Source of the DNA: Cryptomeria japonica
Lineage: Eukaryota > Streptophyta > Pinopsida > Cupressales > Cupressaceae
Direction of reading: 5' to 3'
Length of the DNA: 64,000 nt
NCBI RefSeq assembly: GCF_030272615.1
Contig: NC_081413.1
Coordinates: 141,889,872-141,953,871, forward strand
Shown: one piece after another, positions 10,034 through 19,254 of the stretch
Position numbering within the stretch: position 1 is the stretch's first letter
Layout: each line of letters starts with the position of its first letter
Translations under genes and position numbers: made by a program
The notes under the pieces: model-generated
Told to the model about the DNA's origin: nothing
The model's input: only the letters and a program-made list of their open reading frames with translations
Databases searched by the model: none

Positions 10034-13000
10034 ATGAGTTTTACAACAATAAGCCCTACTTACACTATTCCCGTTAGACGAAGCCGTAGAATTAAGTCCT
10101 TCCGAGGTTTAACTACTGAGGAGATGGAACCTAATTTGAGTAGCCTTTTTAACGAGGACATGGGAAATTCCTCTAATCCTCCTAATGATGAAGAAGCTCC
10201 CCATGAAGTTTCTGTTGAACAACTTTCCAAATTGGATAACCAATTTGACGATTTTCACCAATGGATGTCTCATGAGTATCCCGATAGTCAAGCTCTTCCT
10301 TTAATTGAGGGTCTAAAACGTATGCTTCAAAGTGATAAGAATGGAATTGATGTTTTACATGGTATCGCACACATTGTGGATTCGAATGTGATGCCTATGA
10401 AGAGTTGTGCTGAATCTTTAGGTTATACACAACCTCCTACACAAGTCAATCATTCTATTCCTTTGACCACTCCTATTGCTAGTTTACCTACCTTTACATC
10501 AAACATCATGGCTACCTCTATACAAGACATTCCTCCTGTGATTACCAGTCATGGGGGCAATCCTCCTTCTTCAATTAACCCTATTCCTTCATTTAATCCG
10601 ACTTCTTCATTCATTCCTTCAATAAGTGTTCCTATTACATCTTCACAAATGAACATGACACAAGGGGGCAATTCATTTAACCATTCCATTCCTCCTTGTA
10701 GTGTTCCTCCTATCCAATCATCCCCTATGGTTGACTATCATAGGGTCCCACCACCTTACTCTTTACCATCTTTCAATAACATCACACCTCCATCTCAATC
10801 TAACACACCTAATATGAACTCTTCGACTGAAGCTACCATTAATAATCTAGCACAAACTGTCTCTTCTTTACAGCAACAAATTGCCTCTATGAATCAATCT
10901 AAGTTTAGTGTGCCCACATTTGATGTTGCGAGCCCACTTTCTCTTGACATTGTTCGAGCTATTCCTCCTAAGCATGTTGAAATCCTGCATTTGGAGCTTT
11001 ATAATGGTAAAGGAGATCCTCTAACACATGTTAAGACTTTTCAAACAATATGTACTGATTTTGCTTATGACCAAAGGTTGCTTGCAAAACTATTCACCAG
11101 AACTTTAAGAGACAAAGCCCTACAATGGTATTGCTCGTTGCCTTCTTATTCTATTACTTCTTTCGAACAACTTGCAAATGCTTTCATTCAACAATTTCAA
11201 AATAACATAAGTCCTAAAGTTACTTTGATTGATTTAATGCATTGTAAACAAGGTGTTAAAGAAAAAGTGACTGATTTCATTGGTAGATATAAGCATTTGT
11301 ATGCTCAAATTTCTTTTCCAGTGCCTGATAATGATATTCAAAGAATCTTTATTTCTAATTTGCAAAAAGATATTCGAGACAAACTTCTGTTTTTTGAGTT
11401 TACTTCTTTCCAACAGTTGTGCGCCACTCTTCACAATTATCAACTGACTGTGAGTCAAATGGAACAATCACATCCTATGGCTCCGAGTGATAAGGGTGAT
11501 AGCAGTCAACAACCATTTGGGAAGTTTAAACCGAACAGAGATTCCATCAAATTCAATGAAAACATCATCAACAACAATGTGAATGCAGCATCAGGTGTGC
11601 CTCCTATTTCTAAATTTTTCAAGAAAGAAAGAAAGTATACTCCTTTGAATGAATCATTGCATGGTATTATGAATAAGTTATTGGGACAAAATGTGCTTAC
11701 CCTTCCTCCTATAAGACAAATTGATCCTGCAAAGATTACTTCACCTTATTTTGATCACAAAGCTTTTTGTCACTTTCATCGTCAGCCTGGGCATGATACT
11801 GAAAAATGTTTTTCTCTAAAGGGTAAAATTCAAGATTTGATTGATAATAATACTATTTTTGTTTCTGGAGTGAATGATAAAGGCAACACATCTGTAGCTC
11901 CTCCTAACCAGAATCTTCAGATTTTTACTGATCCATTACCTTCTCATACTTCTCATACTTCTAATGTGATTGAGGCTAATGATTCCTCTTTCTCATCTGA
12001 TGGTCTTGTGTCTATGGCTCCGAATGTGATTAACTTCGTAGAGCAGCAAGAAAACCCTAAAGAACCTTCCATCACATTTGATTCTAGTGAAACCATTAGG
12101 GCACCTGATGGTCCTTTATACATAGTTGCAAAAGTCAAAAATATGCCTTGCCGTGGAGTGCTTATTGATCCTTCATGCATGGTTAATGTTATTACTGAAG
12201 AATTTCTTTTTACTTTGCAATTGAATCAAGTGATCTATGACAAAACAGATGTGATTGTGAAATTATTTGATGCATTTTCTTCTCCTGCAATTGGTTCTAT
12301 TACATTGCCTATTGAGGTCCATAACAAATCTCTTGATGTGAACTTTGCTATTATTCCATCTTCCGAACAATTTCGTGTGAAGCTTGGCTATCCTTGGCTA
12401 TCTTCCATGAAAGCTATTGCTTCTCCTATTCATAAGTGTTTGAAATTTCCCCATAATGGTGAAGTTGTTACTGTCAATCATAGTCTCTTTAAACCAACTG
12501 AAAGAACCTCTAGTGTTCCTATTGATTACTTTTGGCCTAAACAATTCCAATCTCTTCCTCCGCGAAGTGATCATCTTTTCAAATCTTATCAAAAGTGGAA
12601 AACAGATATGATCCTATCTCTAAGTGAACCTAGAGCACCTAAACTTGACATTCCTATCATTCTTCAGAAGGAAATTCTTCCTTTGAAAGACAAAACTAAT
12701 GTCTTTCCTCAAGAAGATTCCCAACCCGTCCCTATGGATGCGACTATGTCTATGCCTAATAAATCTTCTAAAAATAGACCTATACCTCCTCGTCATGATG
12801 GACTTGGTCTTCTTCCTAAACCAAAAACTCCTCCTTTATATGGAGTAGTTCCTCCTCCTGCCTTCTATAGAGAGAAGAGACCTTCTTCTTCTCCTATTAT
12901 CCAGCCTAAGAGACCACAACCTAAACACCCAAGTGATAGGGATGAGAACATTCCTCCTCCTCTATCTTCTACACTTCCTACTAAGACTAGACGTAATCGT

Positions 13001-13468
13001 TCTGCACGGGAACGTCGACGAAAGCGTCATCTTAGGGCTCAAGCAACTGCTTCTCAAACTTTGCAATCTCCAAAAACACCTTCAACAAGCATTATTCCAT
13101 TTTCTCCTCAGCCGGATATTGAGCCTAAATCTCCTAAACATAAGATGCATGATGGTCTTGATCCTGTGCGAGTTAAAGATCCTATTTTTATAAATCTTGA
13201 TGATGATATAGATGAAAATATTACTCCTCTTGCTTCTGATAGTGAATATGAACTTGTTGATGTTGATAACCATTTATCTAATGAATTTTCTAAAGCACTT
13301 ATCCTAGCTCCTAGACAAGAACAATGTGGCTTGGAACATGAACATAGCCCTTGTTTGGATCTTGTGATAGCTCCATCTGCTGTGTTGGATGTTCCTCCTC
13401 TAGCGTGTTCCCTGCCTTCCCGAAACATTGATCAGCAAGATCGGGGGGTAGATGACATGCTAGACTAG
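10034..13468 (+). CDS. Intact Gag-protease polyprotein of a Ty3/Gypsy (Tat/Athila-like) element
   Basis: One uninterrupted 1144-codon frame opens at the first suitable ATG after the leader. Residues 1-300 are Pro/Ser/Asn-rich linker. About 315-475 is a retrotransposon gag capsid-type domain (LYNGKGDPLTHVKTF, then ALQWYCSLP). About 579-593 is a zinc-knuckle variant, CHFHRQPGHDTEKC. About 690-830 is a retropepsin-like fold (LIDPSCMVNVI, later LGYPWL). The catalytic Asp is D712, but the usual D-T/S-G triad reads D-P-S, so proteolytic activity is doubtful. The C-terminus is Pro-rich with an Arg-rich block (RRNRSARERRRKRHLRAQ, about 985-1003) that could bind RNA or act as a nuclear signal, followed by an acidic tail. 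The gag would form the cytoplasmic particle. There is no RT after it; the polymerase must come in trans. The intact frame suggests recent activity. Confidence 0.9.
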   Translation: MSFTTISPTYTIPVRRSRRIKSFRGLTTEEMEPNLSSLFNEDMGNSSNPPNDEEAPHEVSVEQLSKLDNQFDDFHQWMSHEYPDSQALPLIEGLKRMLQSDKNGIDVLHGIAHIVDSNVMPMKSCAESLGYTQPPTQVNHSIPLTTPIASLPTFTSNIMATSIQDIPPVITSHGGNPPSSINPIPSFNPTSSFIPSISVPITSSQMNMTQGGNSFNHSIPPCSVPPIQSSPMVDYHRVPPPYSLPSFNNITPPSQSNTPNMNSSTEATINNLAQTVSSLQQQIASMNQSKFSVPTFDVASPLSLDIVRAIPPKHVEILHLELYNGKGDPLTHVKTFQTICTDFAYDQRLLAKLFTRTLRDKALQWYCSLPSYSITSFEQLANAFIQQFQNNISPKVTLIDLMHCKQGVKEKVTDFIGRYKHLYAQISFPVPDNDIQRIFISNLQKDIRDKLLFFEFTSFQQLCATLHNYQLTVSQMEQSHPMAPSDKGDSSQQPFGKFKPNRDSIKFNENIINNNVNAASGVPPISKFFKKERKYTPLNESLHGIMNKLLGQNVLTLPPIRQIDPAKITSPYFDHKAFCHFHRQPGHDTEKCFSLKGKIQDLIDNNTIFVSGVNDKGNTSVAPPNQNLQIFTDPLPSHTSHTSNVIEANDSSFSSDGLVSMAPNVINFVEQQENPKEPSITFDSSETIRAPDGPLYIVAKVKNMPCRGVLIDPSCMVNVITEEFLFTLQLNQVIYDKTDVIVKLFDAFSSPAIGSITLPIEVHNKSLDVNFAIIPSSEQFRVKLGYPWLSSMKAIASPIHKCLKFPHNGEVVTVNHSLFKPTERTSSVPIDYFWPKQFQSLPPRSDHLFKSYQKWKTDMILSLSEPRAPKLDIPIILQKEILPLKDKTNVFPQEDSQPVPMDATMSMPNKSSKNRPIPPRHDGLGLLPKPKTPPLYGVVPPPAFYREKRPSSSPIIQPKRPQPKHPSDRDENIPPPLSSTLPTKTRRNRSARERRRKRHLRAQATASQTLQSPKTPSTSIIPFSPQPDIEPKSPKHKMHDGLDPVRVKDPIFINLDDDIDENITPLASDSEYELVDVDNHLSNEFSKALILAPRQEQCGLEHEHSPCLDLVIAPSAVLDVPPLACSLPSRNIDQQDRGVDDMLD

Positions 13469-14197
13469 TTACATTAGCATAGTAGACTCTCTCCCCCTCT
13501 CTTTTGTTACTTCTTCTATATGTTATTCTCATTCTTCTATTTGTTGTCCTTGGTGTTGTAGATGCAAAGCATTGAGATCTCTCGATCTCTCTCATGTTGA
13601 CTCAAAAGACACATGTGTTCCCTTCTTCTAGGTGACCTTCCTTGATTGGGGAATGAAGAACAATTATGCATACATACATATGATATATACATGACTTATC
13701 ATACAGCATACTGACCCCAAGGAAAGCGAAGTCACCTCGTGCTTTGTGTCTTGTGTCTATTATCCTTGGGTTTATCTCACACTTGGGGGCTAAATCCTTG
13801 CGATAGTGCTCCTTTTACTTTCTCATTTCTTATGTGTATCACTACGTTAAAACAATCACCCCCATTGAGGCGTGTGCGATCGCTTTAACGTAGGGGGGCA
13901 TACACCCTGTCTATCCTTTCAAAGATACTTGAAAACTTCTTGGCAAACTTAGCTTTGTCTTGAAGATTTTTGGTATTTCTTTTGCATGACTCATAGTGAG
14001 GGAACCTTACTACTGACAGTCATGGTTCTTCCTCGTGATCTTCCCTTTTACTTTGTCAATCGAAGTTGTAAGATCCTTAGTCCACTGGGGGCTTGGTGTA
14101 TCTTGCCTCCTTGACGTGGTGAAAGTCTTTCAACGTTGTTTCCTTGTACTTTACCGGAAGTATGAGCATACATACTCCCGCTAAAGTGGGGGCTAAA
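13469..14197 (+). other. 3' internal region with inverted repeat and polypurine tract
   Basis: No coding potential for pol. A 10-bp inverted repeat CTACGTTAAA / TTTAACGTAG at 13842-13851 and 13884-13893 could form a stem with a 32-nt loop. The polypurine tract AAAGTGGGGGCTAAA (14183-14197) abuts the 3' LTR and would prime plus-strand synthesis. Confidence 0.75.
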
Positions 14198-15424
14198 TGT
14201 AGCGTCCTAAAATTGCGACACTTGCAATTTCGACTGCATTTCGGTCTTCACGATGGCGACGCAACACGCAACCTGAATGGAGACCCCAAAACTTGCTCAC
14301 GACACTGAAAACTGCATTTTTCATGCACCCTGGCCTGAACCTCCTTGCACCCTGCTGCCCTGGGAGGTGGGACCAGAGCGCCCAGCGCCCTGGTCCTCCA
14401 GGACCATGGCGCCCAGCGCCCTGGTCCCTGGGTCCTATTTTGGGCCCGGTTTCCTAAGTGGTATCGGGTCTTTTCGTTTGCAATTTGGAAAATTACATTC
14501 CCTGGTCGGCCTAAGGTCGGGAAAATTAGTCTATCAGCCCTAATTGACAAGTATATAAATGACATTTTCCTCTTTCATTCGATATGATGGAAAAGGCGTG
14601 GAAATTATACTCAAACATTCAAGCATTCAAACATTCAAGCAATTGATCATTCCAAGTCTCCATTCAAGGCTAAGTGTTGCATTCAAGACAAGGATTCAAC
14701 CATTGAAGAGGAGATCACTTACTTCATGCTACAACATACTACAACATACAACATCTAAACCTTCGCACATAAGGATACCAACATCCTTAGAACAAGGTAT
14801 TAGTACTTGTTTTACAGTCATTTACATTTACAGCTCTTGCTCATTTCTTGGTTAATTCCAAAACCGGGGTTTGACCTAAAGGCAAACCCCTAATCCCTAA
14901 CCCCCCAATCGTCTTCGCTTTTCTGTGTGTAGGTTGCAGGTACGCGGCTGAAATTGAAGATCTGGAATCCTTGTGCAGAGACGAACAGATCCCCCTTCGT
15001 TTCGCGGATTTTTCGGAGGACCGTGGCGCCGGGCGCCATCGTCCCGACAACTTTTGCTCAAATTTGCAGGACAGCGTCGTATCGACATTTTACTGCTAAT
15101 TCTAGGTCTGCAGCTTCATCCTATAACCCGAACTCAGTTTATAAGCGAATCTTTATGACTTTCTATGCATCCTTAGCTTAATTTCCTTAATCAACATTCT
15201 TTACAAAAGAGGGTAGCCTTGCTTTCCTAACCCTTGAAATTCATTTAGCATCCAATCTTACATCGTGTGGGATTGGATCTTATGAGTTTCAACCCCTCTT
15301 TTGAATGTAAAGTCTATCTCCCAAGTGAAAAACCCATCGAATCCTAGCGAACCTCCCTTCTCTCTCCTCGGAGTTGGAAGAGGGGAGACCAACTAGGGTT
15401 CGACCGCGATTTTTCCGCTTTACA
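14198..15424 (+). repeat. 3' LTR (1227 bp)
   Basis: Same TGTAGCGTCC start and TTTACA end as the 5' LTR, with a single copy of the palindromic GC-rich segment. TATA box at 14552-14560. Near-identical to the 5' LTR outside the 137-bp duplication. Confidence 0.93.
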
Positions 15425-15915
15425 ATATTAATTGTATTTAATCTTTGAACATTTTTTGTATAGGTAATAGTGACAGTTTCTACATCGATGGTGAGCCATC
15501 CCCAGTCCATTGGAGAAGCATCTCAAGCACAGGTACGCCATTGTTCTCTATATTATAGCTTTTAAGTGTTTTTGATATATTTATGCTAGTACATTGTATT
15601 AATTATACATTTAATCTACAATAGACCCCTTCGCGGTACGGCCATATGTGGATCCATTTAAGTATGTCTTCAAGAAAACTCCTAAGAGTGACAAGGAGAG
15701 GAGAGCGAAGACATTAGCTCCTAGATCAGCCGATGAGGTAATCTACATTTCAATTGCAAAGGAATTAAAGTTAAATGCATAGTCATGTTGTTAATTGTGA
15801 ACTATTTTCTACAAAAGAATTCTAACTTGACTTTTGAATTGTGGTTTTGCAGCCATCTATAGAGTTGCGTACTGCATTGAAGAGGCTTGATTTTGATGAT
15901 CCACCACAAGTTTAG
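15425..15915 (+). pseudogene. 3' exons of the interrupted uncharacterised gene
   Basis: Downstream of the retrotransposon the host gene resumes with exons at about 15464-15532, 15625-15737 and 15853-15915 (stop TAG), each with AG/GT borders. The exon at 15464-15532 closely resembles the one at 7357-7425, on the other side of the insertion (both contain GGAGAAGCATCTCAAG), so an exon was duplicated before the element landed. The last exon starts PSIELRTALKRLDF and corresponds loosely to the last exon of the minus copy (VELQKRLERR). Because the element lies wholly within the intron after 7425, splicing across it is formally possible, but upstream stops make a functional product unlikely. Confidence 0.5.
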
Positions 15916-16430
15916 GATCATATAGTGTTGGTTTTGGTCATAGAATGACCAATACATGTAGATATATTCTACATTTTTATTGTATATCGATTTGGACATG
16001 GCATATGCCACATTTTTGTAATACTTGTATTGACTTGGCAGACATGCCTTTTTTATATATATAAATATCGATATTCGATCCAATAAATGTGTACTGAGTT
16101 CATTATTTTGTATTCGTTGTATTTTGTGGTTGTCCTTTTATAAATTTAAATTAATATTTGCATATGTAATCAACAATATGAATATAAACAACAAAAATAT
16201 AAGATATAAAACATTGCAATCGTGGAATATGATTTGATAAAATTTCTAAAATGTTGAATTAACCCTACAAAACTCCTTGTATTTAGTTCATTATTGTGTA
16301 TTCATTGTATTTGGTGGCTGCCCTTTTATAAATTTAAATGAATATTTGCATATGTAATCAACAATATGAATATAAACAACAAAAATCGACAATATGAATA
16401 TAAACAACAATATGTGTTTGGTACGAGAGC
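15916..16430. repeat. AT-rich DNA with a 188-bp direct duplication
   Basis: After the gene end, a segment starting TTCATTATTTTGTATTCGTTG near 16099 recurs near 16287 with few changes. Both copies contain CATATGTAATCAACAATATG. No gene is seen. This leads directly into the 360-bp satellite. Confidence 0.7.
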
Positions 16431-18735
16431 ACCCTCACGCTCGCAATGGTCAAATTTTGTTCATTATGTGCACAAACCAATGTCGTGAGCACATCTAGGT
16501 TGGCAAGTTTATGCTAGGCATGCCCCTGTCATGTATCCCAAAGCACCGGAATGTCAAGAGTCATACCATACCGGTGCGATCTCTCAAGTGCCCTGAGTCC
16601 AAAAAATTGTCAAAATTTGACGGACTGTTTCTTCAAATCCAAGACACATATGGTCGATCCATTTGAACTTGTGGGGTCGCGTGAGGCTCCTCTACAATGT
16701 TTTGTCTCGATTTTTGATGAGTCAGAGCTATTTTCAATTGGTAGCATTTTTTCGCCTACTGCAAAAACCGTCAGTTGCATGCAATGCAAAGTTGCCAGAT
16801 TGGCTAGAATTGATTCGGTTTGTCGTGTGCACAAACCGGCATCGTAAGCGTGTCTAGGTGGGTAGGTTTACACTAGGCATGCCCCTGTCATGCATCCAAA
16901 AGCGTTGGAATGTCAAGAGTCATATCGTACCGGTGCGATCTCTCAAGTGCCCTAAGTCTGAAAAAATGTCAAAACTTGACGGACTGTTTCTTCAAATCTA
17001 GGACACATTTGGTTGATCTGTTTGAACTCATGCGGTCGCATGAGACTCCTCTACAATGGCCTATCTCAATTTTTGATGAGTTAGAGCTATTTTCAATTGG
17101 TAGCATTTTTTTGCCTGCTGCAAAAACCATCAGTTGCATGCAATGCAAAGTTGCCAGATTGACTAGAATTGGTTTGGTTAGTCATGTACACAAATCGACA
17201 TCATGAGTGCATCTGGGTGGGCAGGTTTACGCTAGGCATACCCCTGTTGTGTATCCTAAAGGGTCAGAATGTCGAGAGTCATACCATACTGGTGCGATCC
17301 CTCAAATGCCCTGAGTCCAAATAAATGGTCAAAACTTGACGGACTATTTTTTCAAATCCAGGACACATATGGTTGATCTGTTTGAACTCATGGCATCATG
17401 TGAGGCTCCTTTATAATGGCCTATCTCGGTTTTTGATGAGTTGGAGCTATTTTCGATTGGTAGCATTTTTTTGCCTGCTGCAAAAACTGTCAGTTGCATG
17501 CAATGCAAAGTTGCTAGATTGGCTAGAATTGATTTGGTTCATCGTGTGCACAAACTAACATCGCGAGAGCATCTGGGTGGGTAGGTTTATGCTAGGCATG
17601 CCTCTATTGTGCATCCCAAAGTGTTAGAATGTCGAGAGTCATACCGTACTAGTGCGATCTCTCAAGTGCCCTGAGTCCAAAAAATTGTCAAAATTTGACG
17701 GACTGTTTCTTCAAATCTAGGACACATATGGTCAATCCGTTTGAACTCGTGGGGTTGCATGAGGCTCCTCTACAATGGACTGTCTCAGTTTTTGACTAGT
17801 CGGAGCCACTTTCAATTGGTAGCATTTTTTCGCTTGTTGCAAAAACTGTCAGTTGCATGCAATGCAAAGTTGCCAGATTGGCTAGAATTGATTTGGTTCG
17901 TCATGTGCACAAACTGACATCGCGAGCACATCCAGGTGGGAATTTTTACACTAGGATTGCCCCTATCGTGCATCCCAAAGCGTTGGAATGTCGAGAGTCA
18001 TACCGTACCGGTGCGATCTCTCAAGTGCCCTGAGTCCAAAAAATTGTCAAAACTTGACGGACTATTTCTTCAAATCCAGGACACATATGGTCGATTCATT
18101 TGAACTCGTGGGGTTGTGTGAGGCTCCTCTACAATGGTTTGTCTTGGTTTTTTATGAGTCGAAGCCATTTTTGATTGGTAATATTTTTTCGATTGCTGTA
18201 AAAATCGTCAGTTGCATGCAATGCAAATTTGCCAAATTGGCTAGAATTGATTCAATTCGTTGTGTGCACAAATTGACATCACAAGAGCATCCAAGTGGGC
18301 AGGTTTACGCTAGGCATGCCCCTAACGTGCATCCCAAAGCACCAAAACGTTGAGAGTCATACTGTACCAGTGCGATCTCTCAAGTGTCATGAGTTCAAAA
18401 AATTGTCAAATTTTGATGGATTGTTTCTTCCAATTCAGGACACATATGGTCAATCTGTTTGAACCCGTGGGGTCACATGAGGCTCCTCTACAATGTCCTC
18501 TCTCGGTTTTTGACGAATCGGAGCCATTTGCGATTGGTAGCATTTTTTTGCCTACTGCAAAAGTCATCAGTTGCATGCAATGCAAAGTTGCAAGATTGGT
18601 TAGAATTGATTCAGTTCATCATGTGCACAAACCGACGTCATGAGCACATCGGGGTGGGCAGTTTTACGATAGGCATGCCCCTGTCATGCATCATGAATCA
18701 CCAGAACGTCGAGTGTCATAACCTACCGACATAAT
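16431..18735. repeat. Satellite of 360-bp units, about 6.4 copies
   Basis: The landmark AGAGTCATA or a close variant occurs near 16556, 16915, 17276, 17636, 17993, 18354 and 18714, so the period is 359-362 bp. Further landmarks repeat in each unit: GTGCGATCTCTCAAGTG, GAGGCTCCTCTACAATG, CAGTTGCATGCAATGCAAAG and TTACGCTAGGCATGCCCCT. Units differ at roughly a tenth of positions, mostly transitions. Because the period is close to a multiple of three, most units carry a similar open frame of about 97-98 codons (16551-16847, 16910-17206, 18350-18643), but others are broken by stops. Confidence 0.92.
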
Positions 18736-19254
18736 GTAGAAGTTGCGTGACAACTTTTTTGACAATTTTTTTGACAACAATGACAATTTTTGTTCAAATT
18801 GTATCTAGTCTCAATCTATGACCCCTATGACCTGATAATGACTCAAATAATTGTCCATGATTATACAAGAATCAAGAATGCTCATGATTGACCAAGGACA
18901 CATCACATATACTCAAAACATAGTCACAAAACATTGACACACAAAATAGTCACAAAACATTGTCACATATTATTCAAAAATTTGCCTCTAAATATGGTCA
19001 AATCAGCTCTTGGCTATTTGATTATACAAAAAATGTCTTACAAATCATCTCATGGGCTTTTATACAAAATTTGGCATTACAATAGGTGCGATTCAACTCA
19101 TCGCCATTTTAATATAGAAATCATCTCATGGGCTTTTATACAAAATTTGGCATTACAATATGTGTGATTCAGCTCATCACCATTTTAATATATAAAATTT
19201 AGCATGTACATATGTACAAATCAGCTCATTGCCATTTAATATACAAAATTAGGC
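18736..19254. repeat. AT-rich junction with short tandem repeats
   Basis: A 78-bp unit starting AAATCATCTCATGGGCTTTT occurs at about 19040-19117 and 19118-19195, with a worn third copy reaching 19250. Upstream, 18740-18960 has reiterated GACAATTTTT and CACAAAACATTG words. No gene. This is where the 5' half of the next retrotransposon should be, and it is missing. Confidence 0.65.

Larger units (their letters stand above)
7488..15424 (+). mobile_element. Complete Ty3/Gypsy-type LTR retrotransposon lacking RT, RNase H and integrase
   Basis: LTRs starting TGTAGCGTCC and ending TTTACA occupy 7488-8851 and 14198-15424. The 5-bp target duplication ATATT is at 7483-7487 and 15425-15429. Inside lie a tRNA-type primer site (8855-8893), a 1.1 kb leader, one intact 1144-codon gag-protease ORF (10034-13468) and a polypurine tract (14183-14197). 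Nothing between 13469 and 14197 codes for reverse transcriptase, RNase H or integrase, so the element is non-autonomous, like the gag-only elements described in plants. I counted about 14 single-base differences between the LTRs over 1227 aligned bases (about 1.1 percent), mostly transitions, so it is young compared with its neighbours. It sits in an intron of the unknown gene. Tat/Athila-like affinity comes from the gag sequence only. Confidence 0.93.

Noticed and set aside
16431-18735. CRISPR-like spacing of repeats
   Set aside because: Units are 360 bp with no spacers, in a plant nuclear context with no cas genes.
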